A DNA stretch of 60,000 nt from Lineus longissimus (GCF_910592395.1 NC_088311.1:4902501-4962500), one strand, 5' to 3'. Positions 54,901 to 60,000 are shown, counted from the first letter of the stretch. Notes: generated by a model from the letters alone, not told the origin. A program made the numbers and translations.

Positions 54901-57900
54901 CACTTTCGACAATATCAACTTGTCGAAAACATTCTCCTGCGGCAATACATTTTACTAGTATTACCAATGGAAACCAAACAAAAAGGCAGTTTCTAGTCAA
55001 GTTGCTCGCTCCTCTCTTCTGAACCAATCCTATGATTTCATTGAGAATTTATATCTCCCACAATTCAACCCACGCCATGTATATAGTTTCCGCATTTAGA
55101 ACCTAAAGTACATGATGAGCCTGAGGTTGGGTCCCTAAGGTAATGTATGCTCCAGGCTTGAATCCACACCACCGCTGATACTGAACCAGAAAGGTGAAGC
55201 AACCTCAACTCTTACCTGAAGGCACATGCCATGCCATCAAGGACATGGAAGGGACAAAGAAACCAGTTTTCCACTGGTTGAGCCAGGGACCCCTCCGAGT
55301 CCCTTTCTCAGAGAACAACTTTGAAACAGAAAGTTCAGTTAAGAGTTGTAAGCGATAGTCATTAACAGATAATCTTGAAGTAGTCAATTTGAAAATCGTC
55401 TAAAAAAATCTACAAAGGTACCCCACTCACATTGGGTAACAACATGAGATCGTAATCAGCTCAAGGTCAAATTGTAACCCCATTGGTTGGGGAACCGCTC
55501 CCTCTTTCAATAGATACGCCAACACTCAATTCCGAATGAATTACTTTATCAGCTTGCTGAAAAGCAATTCTGTAACGAGCAATGAAAAGGAGAGGTCAGG
55601 TCCACCAGGAAAGACAATGTATTCATCATTCACTATGTATTTTTGCAAAAAAAGGTTTCAACATCTCAAGATGCAATACTCTCATTTAGACATTTTAAAG
55701 TTGTTACATCATTGAGAATACTCAAAAATATTGTTTCACAAACCTTCCATTTGATGAGATAAGGTGGGATCAGAGGCATGCATCAAGATATTGGATAAGA
55801 ATGTGAGAATAATTAAGGGACACAAACAGAGAAATATTTCACAAAGACACTGGGTGAGGCTGTGTTGGGATAAGAGAAATCATTCATCAAGACATTGGTT
55901 GAGGTTGTGTGTGACACTGATCAAGGGAAAGAGTCAGAAAAATCATTCATCAGGATATTGAATGAGGTTGTGACACTGATCAAGAGAAGGGGTCAGAGAA
56001 ATCATTTAACAAGACATTGGATGAGGTTGTGACACTGAATCAAGGTACCAGATCAGAGAAATCATTCATCAAGACATTTGGGGAGGTTATGACACTGATC
56101 AAGGGACGGAATCAGAGAAATCAATCATGATGATATTGGATGAGGTTGTGACACTGATCAAGGGATGGAATCAACAAAAATTTTCATTGCTACATTGGAT
56201 GAGGTTGTGACACTTATCAAGCGCTGGGATCAGAGAAAGCATTCATCAAGACAGTAGATTAGGTTGTGACACTGATAAAAAGATGGGATCAGATAAATCG
56301 CCTATACAGATATTGGACGAGTTTGTGACACTGATCAAGGGACTGGATCATTCATCAAAGACACTGGACGAGAGTGTTACACATGTTCCACTAATTATGG
56401 GATGGGAACACAGAAGACTTTGTATGGGTATGGATGTTTTTGGCCAATGGTGAAGCAAGTCCTGGCCCATCTCATAGCATGAAAGCAGAATGTCCATGGC
56501 TCCTTGACAAAACCCTTACGAGAGGAAGGCACCTTGACCACATGGTCACAGTGAAAGGGAGTTAGGCCCTCTGCTAGCTTCCCCCTCCCTCCTCCGGCTT
56601 TGCCCTAACTTGGGTGTGCGTACACAGTTTGACCATATCAACCAGATACTGTATTCAGATGGGGTGAGATGAGGTTGTGTCACAATTCAAAGGTTGGGAT
56701 CAGATAAATCTTCTTTTTTTCAAAGAAATTTGACATTGACAACGCTCTTTAGTCAGGCACCAGTTCTAAAGGGATGCGACCACAGGAACTTCTATTATTT
56801 ATCTGTAACAACACAAAATATAATGTAAATCTGTTAATATTCTATCCAACATCATCCAACTTGATGGTGACAAAATGTCCATGCATGATGGGTAGAATAC
56901 CAGTGTCATTGAATTTTATACAAGACCGACCTTATGATATATACAACACAGGTAGGTGAAATTTTCAACACAATATAGTATAAAACTATTCAACCAAAAT
57001 TAGGTCACATTCATTCCCGTCATTCTCTTCCATAAAAATTTTTAAACACAACCATCCAGGTTTGAAATATAAATGTAGGTTAGCAATAGAATTAGTACAA
57101 CTGGACTAGATTTAACCATTTGATTCTCTCCCACTGGCCCTGCTTAAAAGTTGGAGGAGTATTTGCCGGAAGCAGGGTGGCACAGTGAAAGAGTATCTGA
57201 GTTGTGATCGGGAAGTCATGGGTTCAAGGCTCCAGCTAGTGCCACCAGGTACTTTCAACTGGCCTAAAACAGCCCAGTGTTGTGGAGTGCATGCACTCCT
57301 TGGTGTCTTCAGGAAGTTTCCTGGGTTAGGTTGGGGAACAAATGTAAAGTGCTTGGAGACATTACAGTTGTACAGTAAAGCACTGTCTTTATGTAAAAAT
57401 ATAGTTTCAGTTTACGACAGTCACTGATGTATGGTTCCTTTCATTATCGGAAGGAATGTGTCTGCAACTCACACATGGACGAGATTTGAGTTGAGATAAT
57501 CTACGCCATTTGACCTCCTCAACCTTGAAAAGCGGGTCACATCAAAAACTTGTACACTGTCATGTAGTTTGGATATGATGGGATAACTAGATCAGGACAT
57601 ATTTCGCTTTTGTGTTTTCATTTTTGGCTTCCTGTGACAAAGATAAGAACCAGATCGACAGTCATCCAACTGATCTAGGGGTTCATGTGTAGTGTTTCAA
57701 TTCAATAGTTTTCATGGTTAGAGGATGGGTTAGCTAACTGATTCTGTCCTTTTTACTTGCTATTCGGTCCAAAGACAGCATTACCATCGGTTCTACAGTG
57801 CAGAGCTAGAGAATCAAGGCGTTCTGAGAGGACTTTAATGATACCTACCACCACCACGAATGTAAAAAACCTGGCGGTTCCCCTAATGTTATGTTCTTTT

Positions 57901-58984
57901 CCCATCGTATCTGAAATGAAAGAAGAGGATGGTTAAGAATGCACCAATAAATCATTTGAGGAGGGATTGTGCGAGTGTGATCCCCTCTTCAAGGCAATGC
58001 AGGGAACCTAGGGGATCGGCTAAATTGCCCAAAGTTATGACCAACATGAACCAACAGCATACAGGTTCTTCAAGACCATGGCTGAGCATACATGTGTCCT
58101 TGGGCTAGACACTTAACCCTACTTACTATCTCTCCAAGTTCCAACCCATCCAAGTCCTCAAGGAAGTATTCATTGCACAAACTTGTTTTTAGACAGTGAC
58201 GTGCAATCCAGCTTTTAGTAGAAGGTCAGATTGTAAGAAGCAAATGTTGAACATGCATCCAGGCTAACCAAGAAAAGCATACTAGCATGATAGCAATGCA
58301 GCTACCTAGTCTGTACATGGAACAATAACAGTATACATTGTATACCCTTATGTACATGACATCATGGACATAGTCCATTTTGACTCAATAAAAGCATATA
58401 AAAAGGAACTCACTTCTGATAAAAATGTCTGTGCACTTTTCTGTGCTCCGACGTGTAATAAATATTCATATACATATAGTGCTAATCTGAAAAAGACAGA
58501 GGAAACATGTGTAAAACGCGTTGTTTATTTACTGGTCTCAATATACATGGGGGCCGCCATGTTGGAATTTTGAGTGGATGCGTCTTTCAGAAAAGTGGCG
58601 ATTCTGGAGTAACAGGAGCAATAAGTGCTCAATCGATGCATCCTGAATATGCTAAATAAACCAAGGATAACATACATATGAGTTGTTTAGCTATTTAGAC
58701 AATAGCGGCTTCAGCTGCAGTGTTTTTGTTAAATAGGTTACCAGGCGGGGGGCTGCGCGCTGAATGGACCAGCTATTATAAAGCATTCAAAAAGGGGCAT
58801 TCCTCACGTTCAGGTGGAGATTTCTACCGATTCTAGCAAAATACAGGGCAGAATTTTACCGGCAATGTGGCAGAAGGCTAGTACAATGTATCATAGAGCT
58901 AACTGAAAAATAGTTTGCATTTACTTACTTTTCTCTGGCTTGAGCGTCGGAAGGTACAGTGGAGCCTTTCCCTTTGGCATACAT
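6871..58984 (-). CDS. SSBP3: SSBP2/3/4 (Ssdp) orthologue, spliced gene of 19 coding exons
   Basis: This is the full coding span, introns included. The joined exons give 1302 nt including the stop, about 433 residues, against roughly 360-390 for vertebrate SSBP2/3/4. Residues 1-92 form the LUFS domain. The LisH motif lies near residues 16-48 and is followed by the FORWARD segment with [18 protein letters not shown] and [13 protein letters not shown]. Residues 93-396 are Pro/Gly/Met-rich and probably disordered, with family landmarks such as [32 protein letters not shown] and GTPRDD. From family knowledge, the LUFS domain binds LDB/Chip, protects it from turnover, and builds the LDB-SSBP (ChiLS) scaffold that links LIM-homeodomain factors and Wnt enhancers in the nucleus. 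The N-terminus MYAKGKG is closest to SSBP3, but an invertebrate single-copy gene would be co-orthologous to SSBP2, 3 and 4. Every intron starts with GT, ends with AG and has matching phases. Confidence 0.96.
7095..7237 (-). CDS. SSBP3: SSBP exon 18 (residues 349-396)
   Basis: The acceptor TTTTTTACAG precedes 7237. It encodes [20 protein letters not shown] and then continues through [19 protein letters not shown] and VPQPPVN. This matches the vertebrate SPNN...PGTPRDDGEMGGNFLNPFQ region. The donor is most likely GTACGT at 7094-7089. A weaker GTAAAT at 7100-7095 would shorten the exon by two codons and also stays in phase 0. Where vertebrates have NPF, this protein has NPY. Confidence 0.93.
7392..7461 (-). 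CDS. SSBP3: SSBP exon 17 (residues 326-348)
   Basis: The acceptor TTCTTTCAG precedes 7461 and the donor is GTAAGT at 7391-7386. The exon encodes [20 protein letters not shown] and then VMN plus one base of Gly. The vertebrate counterpart is FPMGPGSDGPMGG. It enters in phase 0 and leaves in phase 1. Exons 16 and 17 together form a 135-nt in-frame unit between two phase-1 introns. Confidence 0.93.
7592..7656 (-). CDS. SSBP3: SSBP exon 16 (residues 304-325)
   Basis: The acceptor TTTTTTCAG precedes 7656 and the donor is GTAAGC at 7591-7586. The exon encodes [20 protein letters not shown] and then PG, matching vertebrate DSTNSGDNMYTLMN. An internal AATTCAG followed by GAGACGG looks like a second acceptor whose use would drop four residues (DSNS) in frame. 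The stretch from that CAG matches the exon 18 border at 23 of 24 bases. Confidence 0.94.
7657..9749 (-). other. intron 15 of SSBP
   Basis: Phase 1 intron of 2.1 kb. It contains an 87-codon minus-strand open frame (7754-8017) without splice context or domain. No repeat was recognised. The remaining 3' introns (14, 16, 17 and 18) are 298, 130, 154 and 110 nt and contain only splice signals. Confidence 0.8.
9750..9801 (-). CDS. SSBP3: SSBP exon 15 (residues 287-303)
   Basis: The acceptor GCATTTCAG precedes 9801 and the donor is GTAAGT at 9749-9744. It encodes [17 protein letters not shown] plus one base of Asp. The vertebrate counterpart is [17 protein letters not shown]. It leaves in phase 1. 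Confidence 0.95.
10100..10135 (-). CDS. SSBP3: SSBP exon 14 (residues 275-286)
   Basis: This 36-nt small exon has acceptor CATTTGTAG and donor GTAAGT at 10099-10094. It encodes [12 protein letters not shown], matching vertebrate SIPYSSASPGNYV. It is phase 0 on both sides. Confidence 0.92.
10136..10684 (-). other. intron 13 of SSBP
   Basis: Phase 0 intron of 549 nt. Nothing notable was seen. Confidence 0.85.
10685..10730 (-). CDS. SSBP3: SSBP exon 13 (residues 259-274)
   Basis: The acceptor TTATTTGCAG precedes 10730 and the donor is GTGAGT at 10684-10679. The 46-nt exon encodes [16 protein letters not shown], matching vertebrate MGPGAGRPWPNP. It leaves in phase 0. Confidence 0.93.
10731..11183 (-). 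other. intron 12 of SSBP
   Basis: Phase 2 intron of 453 nt. Nothing notable was seen. Confidence 0.85.
11184..11263 (-). CDS. SSBP3: SSBP exon 12 (residues 233-258)
   Basis: The acceptor TTTCATTAG precedes 11263 and the donor is GTAAGT at 11183-11178. It encodes [20 protein letters not shown] and then GMPPMS plus two bases of Met. The vertebrate counterpart is PQNYG..MRPP.N.LG. The exon has 80 nt and leaves in phase 2. Confidence 0.94.
11264..11702 (-). other. intron 11 of SSBP
   Basis: Phase 0 intron of 439 nt. Nothing notable was seen. Confidence 0.85.
11703..11773 (-). CDS. SSBP3: SSBP exon 11 (residues 209-232)
   Basis: The acceptor ATCATTTTAG precedes 11773 and the donor is GTAAGT at 11702-11697. 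The 71-nt exon enters in phase 1 and encodes [20 protein letters not shown], then PMNP. This matches human GHPNMGG.MQRM.PPRGM. It leaves in phase 0. Confidence 0.94.
12409..12436 (-). CDS. candidate 28-nt microexon in intron 10
   Basis: The acceptor CGCCCTTTCAG precedes it and a GTGCGC donor follows. Read in phase 0 it gives LSVPPMSPG plus one base of Gly, in the Pro/Met/Gly style of this protein, and it would join perfectly to exon 11 (G|GT, HPGMG). It cannot follow exon 9 or exon 10 directly because the phases clash. With the 26-nt candidate, the pair totals 54 nt and is in frame. Confidence 0.35.
13206..13231 (-). CDS. candidate 26-nt microexon in intron 10
   Basis: This is a speculative exon. 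The acceptor CCCCTTTGCTATAG follows a pyrimidine run, and the donor is GTAGGT at 13205-13200, as used by exons 3 and 9. From phase 1 it would encode VLSPHDISL and leave in phase 0. That is exactly the phase needed by the next candidate at 12409-12436. Alone it would shift the frame. A large imperfect inverted repeat lies about 100 nt upstream of it. Confidence 0.28.
13331..13503. repeat. imperfect inverted repeat
   Basis: Perfect outer arms of 20 bp (13331-13350 and 13484-13503) are followed inward by perfect blocks of 12 bp (13351-13362 with 13468-13479) and 13 bp (13382-13394 with 13446-13458). A second overlapping inverted pair is 13300-13315 with 13409-13424. It may be an old fold-back element. 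Confidence 0.75.
13637..13765. repeat. degenerate tandem repeat, about 50-bp unit
   Basis: GACCTCTCAAACTTGAA, ACTTCTTGAAGAAG and GACCTCTAAAACTTGAAG alternate with GCAAGCAGTATCA or GCAGGTATCA. About three copies are visible. Confidence 0.5.
19620..19795. repeat. degenerate tandem repeat, about 50-60-bp unit
   Basis: The words TTTAGGCCACAATTC, TTTCGACCACAATTC and ATTCAGCCACAAC recur with GGGACT-like spacers. About three copies are visible. Confidence 0.45.
20750..20770 (-). CDS. SSBP3: SSBP microexon 10 (21 nt, residues 202-208)
   Basis: The 21-nt exon lies between TCCTCATTGCAG and GTAAGT (20749-20744). A good branch-point match, CTAAC, sits about 35 nt upstream of the acceptor. It enters and leaves in phase 1 and adds GLADGMM between RP and GHPGMG. 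It is isolated by introns of 9.8 and 9.0 kb. Strong splice sites and in-frame length support it, but no homologue is recalled, so it may be a regulated cassette. Confidence 0.65.
25110..25258. repeat. short degenerate direct repeats
   Basis: TTTTTACTCAACACTGTTAAG and variants recur near 25128, 25179 and 25210, and GAGCTCT-like words near 25115, 25203 and 25236. Confidence 0.6.
26215..26475. repeat. degenerate repeats of CCTACCACAACTTCAT
   Basis: The words GCCTACCACAACTTCAT, GGCCTACCACACAAC, GGCCTACCAACTC and CCCTACCAACTTCAT recur at uneven spacing (near 26221, 26317, 26419 and 26457). Confidence 0.4.
27690..28135. repeat. diverged tandem duplication, about 220-240 bp per copy
   Basis: Copy 1 (about 27710-27905) and copy 2 (about 27925-28135) share, in order, GATAATGGTAGTAGCT-like, GGCCATTAGGATGCAGTC-like, GATCCTGC, GTTTCCATCT-like, CATCCT and GTCTT blocks with many substitutions. 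The origin is not recognised. Confidence 0.6.
30563..30623 (-). CDS. SSBP3: SSBP exon 9 (residues 182-201)
   Basis: The acceptor TTTTTCAG precedes 30623 and the donor is GTAGGT at 30562-30557. The 61-nt exon encodes [20 protein letters not shown] plus one base of Gly, and corresponds to the vertebrate segment around LLPSGMDPTR. The intron that follows is phase 1. Confidence 0.93.
30624..31921 (-). other. intron 8 of SSBP
   Basis: Phase 0 intron of 1.3 kb. It is AT-rich, with no repeat or coding signal seen. Confidence 0.85.
31922..31990 (-). CDS. SSBP3: SSBP exon 8 (residues 159-181)
   Basis: The acceptor AATTTCAG precedes 31990 and the donor is GTAAGT at 31921-31916. The 23 residues begin [19 protein letters not shown], matching vertebrate [20 protein letters not shown]. 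It is phase 0 on both sides. Confidence 0.95.
33889..33903. repeat. poly-G run of 15
   Basis: Uninterrupted 15-base G homopolymer on the plus strand in intron 7. It is C-rich in the transcript, and its length is prone to sequencing error. Confidence 0.9.
35459..35516 (-). repeat. UCAU-rich microsatellite downstream of exon 7
   Basis: On the transcribed strand this 58-nt tract contains 16 TCAT words, overlapping by one base, at intron positions +19 to +76 after the exon 7 donor. On the plus strand it reads as a (GAT)n repeat with ATA and ACG interruptions. Confidence 0.95.
35535..35606 (-). CDS. SSBP3: SSBP exon 7 (Pro-rich cassette, residues 135-158)
   Basis: The donor is GTGAGT at 35534-35529. 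The chosen acceptor is the CCTCCACAG ending at 35607, which follows a pyrimidine-rich run and keeps phase 0. The 72-nt exon encodes 24 residues including [20 protein letters not shown]. It has no clear vertebrate counterpart: human SSBP runs directly from PPGFFQ to PFMSPRY. Since both borders are phase 0 it can be skipped cleanly. A dense UCAU cluster starts 19 nt after its donor. The exact acceptor is less certain than the donor. Confidence 0.78.
35978..36156. mobile_element. perfect fold-back / MITE-like element
   Basis: Outer arms of 53 bp (35978-36030 and 36104-36156) are identical as inverted repeats. Inner arms continue imperfectly to a small central loop near 36061-36072. The ends TAAGG...CCTTA would fit a TA target duplication as in Tc1/mariner-type MITEs. 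It has no coding capacity. Confidence 0.8.
38510..38945. repeat. minisatellite, about 61-bp unit, 5-7 copies
   Basis: Units share GGACTGTCACATTCTATG and CTGTCCCATGCAGTG-like words. The CTGTCACAT words (or variants) near 38590, 38651, 38711, 38773 and 38835 give a period of 60-62 bp. Outer copies are diverged. Confidence 0.85.
39099..39182 (-). CDS. SSBP3: SSBP exon 6 (residues 107-134)
   Basis: The acceptor CACTTCAG precedes 39182 and the donor is GTAAGT at 39098-39093. It encodes 28 residues, from [20 protein letters not shown] to PMPPGFFP. This matches the vertebrate APSPVLGNIPP...DGMPGGPIPPGFFQ region. It is phase 0 on both sides. Confidence 0.95.
44106..44183. repeat. 25-bp direct duplication followed by 18-bp palindrome
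   Basis: A 25-base word beginning CAAGCGCTTTACAAACTGGA occurs at 44106-44130 and 44134-44158 without mismatch. It is followed by the perfect palindrome CCCCAGAGCGCTCTGGGG at 44166-44183. The GCGCTTTACAA word is common in tails of marine invertebrate SINEs, so this may be a repeat fragment. Confidence 0.75.
47759..47766. promoter_or_regulatory. full CRE in intron 5
   Basis: TGACGTCA lies in a stretch (about 47750-48010) that also has an X-box-like site at 47942-47955 followed at once by a half CRE (TACGTCAC). It lies about 1.8 kb downstream of exon 5 and could be an internal enhancer or promoter. Confidence 0.4.
49531..49572 (-). CDS. SSBP3: SSBP exon 5 (42-nt insert, residues 93-106)
   Basis: The acceptor TTTTTTTTCAG precedes 49572 and the donor is GTAAGT at 49530-49525. 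The exon encodes [14 protein letters not shown], is phase 0 on both sides, and so can be skipped without a frameshift. In vertebrate SSBPs, HDY joins directly to an Ala-rich linker, so this segment is absent there. I recall a similar insert in insect Ssdp. It is probably a normal or alternatively used invertebrate exon. Confidence 0.88.
51022..51123. repeat. short tandem duplication, two copies
   Basis: AATTGAAATTGACACCTCTA and CCATTATGCCTCTAAAC both occur twice within about 100 bp, with a small internal deletion in the second copy. Confidence 0.75.
51990..52300. repeat. degenerate purine-rich tandem repeat
   Basis: Words such as AAGTCGAAGAAAATGAATG, CCAAGAAACTGAAAT and GATAAAGTA..AGAG recur at roughly 50-65-bp intervals. 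The array is too diverged to count copies confidently by eye. Confidence 0.6.
53204..53217. promoter_or_regulatory. perfect RFX X-box palindrome
   Basis: GTTGCCATGGCAAC is the symmetric ideal RFX-family site. It lies in intron 4 about 750 nt downstream of exon 4. Related one-mismatch sites lie at 51703-51716 and 47942-47955. Confidence 0.6.
53790..53882. repeat. short tandem repeat, 24-28-bp unit, four copies
   Basis: ACTCTCCAA recurs four times, alternating with ACTGTTTCCAAT. It lies in intron 4 just after the exon 4 donor region. Confidence 0.75.
53973..54057 (-). CDS. SSBP3: SSBP exon 4 (end of LUFS, residues 64-92)
   Basis: The exon has 85 nt, with acceptor TTTTTCAG and donor GTAAGT at 53972-53967. 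It completes Cys and continues [20 protein letters not shown], then EAKAFHDY. It differs from human SSBP3 only by a conservative Glu-to-Asp change, as I recall that sequence. It leaves in phase 0, at the boundary between the folded LUFS domain and the disordered region. Confidence 0.97.
55755..56395. repeat. minisatellite, 59-60-bp unit, about 10 copies
   Basis: Units contain GAGGTTGTGACACTGATCAA, then a GGGATCAGAGAAATCATTCA-like part. Successive TGACACT words near 55912, 55971, 56030, 56090, 56149, 56208, 56267 and 56326 give the period. A remnant copy lies at about 56650-56712. Confidence 0.9.
57172..57401 (+). mobile_element. tRNA-derived SINE
   Basis: The head resembles a tRNA gene, with an A-box-like TGGCACAGTGAAAGAG at 57178-57193 and a B-box-like GGTTCAAGGCT at 57221-57231, and closing bases GTGCCA near 57239. 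A non-tRNA body follows, with a tail containing TAAAGTGCTTGGAGAC and TAAAGCACTGTC. The mismatch in box B and the lack of a full cloverleaf argue against a functional tRNA. Confidence 0.7.
57501..57730. mobile_element. decayed single unit of the same Helitron-like repeat
   Basis: It starts ACGCCATTTGACCTCCTC, with AACCTTGAAAAGCGGGTCAC following. The later part (GGGGTTCATGTGTAG, TTCAATTCAATAG) aligns with the 1620-1910 unit. It has no (GAC)n tract or terminal hairpin, so it is a truncated old copy in intron 3. Confidence 0.6.
57849..57910 (-). CDS. SSBP3: SSBP exon 3 (FORWARD part 1, residues 44-63)
   Basis: The acceptor ATTTCAG precedes 57910 and the donor is GTAGGT at 57848-57843. The 62-nt exon encodes [20 protein letters not shown] and then splits the following Cys codon (phase 2). 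This segment packs on the LisH helices in the LUFS fold and appears unchanged relative to vertebrate SSBPs. Confidence 0.97.
57911..58413 (-). other. intron 2 of SSBP
   Basis: Phase 0 intron of 503 nt. No repeat or coding signal was seen. Confidence 0.85.
58414..58486 (-). CDS. SSBP3: SSBP exon 2 (LisH motif, residues 19-43)
   Basis: The acceptor CTTTTTCAG precedes 58486 and the donor is GTGAGT at 58413-58408. The translation, [19 protein letters not shown] followed by TFLSE, is the family's LisH dimerisation helix pair and appears identical to the vertebrate sequence. The exon has 73 nt, enters in phase 2 and leaves in phase 0. Confidence 0.97.
58487..58928 (-). other. intron 1 of SSBP
   Basis: Phase 2 intron of 442 nt. 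It contains GCCGCCATGTTGG at 58552-58564, which resembles a YY1 site of the kind found near promoters. Nothing else was recognised. Confidence 0.85.
58929..58984 (-). CDS. SSBP3: SSBP exon 1 (start codon, residues 1-18)
   Basis: The exon encodes [18 protein letters not shown] plus two bases of the next Lys codon. Vertebrate SSBP3 starts MFAKGKGSAVPSD, which fixes this ATG as the start. The donor is GTAAGT at 58928-58923, and the intron is phase 2. The upstream leader is in the promoter-proximal stretch that carries the CRE. Confidence 0.96.
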
Positions 58985-59041
58985 GCTTGAAGCTGAACTG
59001 TCACGCACCTGTCAAGCCATCAAGAGGACGACACTGACCCC

Positions 59042-59170
59042 GTCTCTATGGTGACGTCAAGAAGACCTGTCAAATAGCGCCTTTCGATTGGGTATTCAAT
59101 TACCGAGAAATTGGTGCGCCTTGAAACAGTTACTGCAAATATCACGTGGCCACATCTATAGACCGATTGG
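59042..59170 (-). promoter_or_regulatory. SSBP proximal promoter: X-box, CRE, CCAAT boxes, E-box
   Basis: A full consensus CRE, TGACGTCA, lies at 59052-59059, about 70 nt upstream of the ATG. It overlaps GTCTCTATGGTGAC (59042-59055), which fits the degenerate RFX X-box consensus at all 14 positions. Three CCAAT boxes lie on the transcribed-direction strand, at 59087-59091, 59110-59114 and 59166-59170, and an E-box CACGTG at 59143-59148. The density and position mark a CREB/NF-Y type promoter. No TATA box was seen. The start of transcription is probably between the CRE and the ATG. Confidence 0.62.
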
Positions 59171-60000
59171 CGTATTGCCAGTTTCAACGCATACACAAGT
59201 TGAGGTGGTTTTTATGAGCGAGTATCGTATCCAGTACATATCGGATCAACTGCGGTTTTGCGCACACACTGTGCAATAAAATTCAGTGGCAAAGTGAAAT
59301 GTTTTTGGTAGTTCCATGTTAGTTTGTGGTTTGGCACAAAAAAGTGTGGAAGGGAATTCCTCAAATATAAAAATGTATACAAAATTTCATGATCTCTCTG
59401 CTATGCCGCCATGATCTACTCTGTACACTACGGACGCAGTAGACCGGCCTCATCCCTCACCCTATTTAACATGAGACAGACAGAATAGGACGACGATACG
59501 GACTGTCTCGGGAGTCGAAATAAATGCATCCATGCGTGCGCTTTACGGTCCTGCACTCGGAGTATATCCCATGTCAGTGGTACACTCCTGGGCAGTACAT
59601 TGCGTCATCCTAATTGGGTCTCCTAAGGGTGACGAACGGGCCGGTCCACTGCGTCCGGAGTGTACCCATGTGGACGCATGCTCGACTTCCAGCGGCTACG
59701 CGCGTTGTCGGAAAGCTGGGCAATGTCAATACATTGAGGGTCAAGATGATGTGGAAGGGGATTGTCCTTGGGGCTGATTTTTTTGGCCTGACTGAAGATA
59801 CTGCCGGGGAGATAAAAATATTTTTCCTTTTGTGACGGCACACAAAACGAATAGTATAAAAATTGAAATCAACCATAATTTTGACACAGGTAACAGTCAA
59901 GAATATACCCCCTATATTGTCAGAAAATCTGCTTGGTCCCCTTTGTCGCGTAAGTAGTACGCCCGGCAGTACGGTTCTCATCAATCAGACCGAGAGCCAG
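59171..60000. other. upstream region, locally CpG-rich, no gene recognised
   Basis: About 59400-59800 has visibly more CpG than the rest of the window and may be part of the promoter zone or of a divergent neighbour. The open frames here on both strands are short and overlap each other. I recognise no protein or splice chain in them. Confidence 0.4.

Larger units (their letters stand above)
54058..57848 (-). other. intron 3 of SSBP
   Basis: Phase 2 intron of 3.8 kb. It carries a 59-60-bp minisatellite (55755-56395), a tRNA-derived SINE (57172-57401) and a decayed copy of the Helitron-like repeat unit (57501-57730). The rest shows nothing recognisable. Confidence 0.85.

Noticed and set aside
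57172-57245. Possible tRNA gene
   Set aside because: A and B boxes are present but box B is altered and I could not close a full cloverleaf. It continues into a SINE body and tail.
59042-59091. True MHC class II type X1-X2-Y promoter
   Set aside because: The three site types are present, but the order relative to transcription is reversed and the X2-Y gap is longer than in vertebrate MHC-II genes. Only the individual binding sites are claimed.
59395-59984. A second, divergent protein-coding gene at the right edge
   Set aside because: The CpG-rich stretch has overlapping short frames on both strands, but no domain, start context or splice chain could be supported.
1-60000. CRISPR arrays, operons or bacterial-type elements
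   Set aside because: The sequence is clearly a eukaryotic nuclear genome. The ~60-bp arrays are contiguous minisatellites without the repeat-spacer layout.

Overview
The window comes from an animal nuclear genome. It is AT-rich, has no long open reading frames, has long introns with GT-AG borders, and is rich in minisatellites, a tRNA-derived SINE and a Helitron-like non-autonomous repeat. The repeat style and the intron sizes suggest a marine invertebrate, possibly an echinoderm or hemichordate, but the phylum cannot be fixed from sequence reading alone.

One gene explains nearly all recognisable coding sequence. It is a minus-strand orthologue of the single-stranded DNA-binding protein family SSBP2/3/4 (fly Ssdp), with its start codon at 58984-58982 and stop at 6873-6871. 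I assembled 19 coding exons (14 to 48 codons, apart from one 21-nt microexon) whose splice sites and phases all agree. The product is about 433 residues (1302 nt with stop). Exons 1-4 encode the LUFS domain (LisH plus FORWARD), almost identical to vertebrate SSBP3. Exons 5-18 encode the low-complexity Pro/Gly/Met-rich region. Exon 19 encodes a charged C-terminal helix and tail. By family knowledge the protein is the nuclear partner of LDB/Chip in LIM-homeodomain complexes and in the ChiLS module of the Wnt enhanceosome.

Layout from right to left, in transcription order: 58985-60000 is upstream and promoter DNA, with a consensus CRE, three CCAAT boxes, an E-box and an RFX-like X-box within about 190 bp of the ATG. 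53973-58984 holds exons 1-4. 30563-49572 holds exons 5-9. A 19-kb stretch, 11704-30562, contains only the 21-nt microexon and a possible further microexon pair. 6871-11773 is a compact 3' half with nine exons. 1-6870 is the 3' UTR and intergenic DNA, including a 1-kb Helitron-like repeat with a (GAC)n tract.

The most interesting material is intronic. There is a dense UCAU cluster just downstream of the Pro-rich exon 7 donor, and a perfect 53-bp inverted repeat just upstream of the same exon. There are several in-frame cassette and microexons in the disordered region. Several unrelated minisatellites have periods near 60 bp. A set of RFX X-box-like sites lies in introns 4 and 5.
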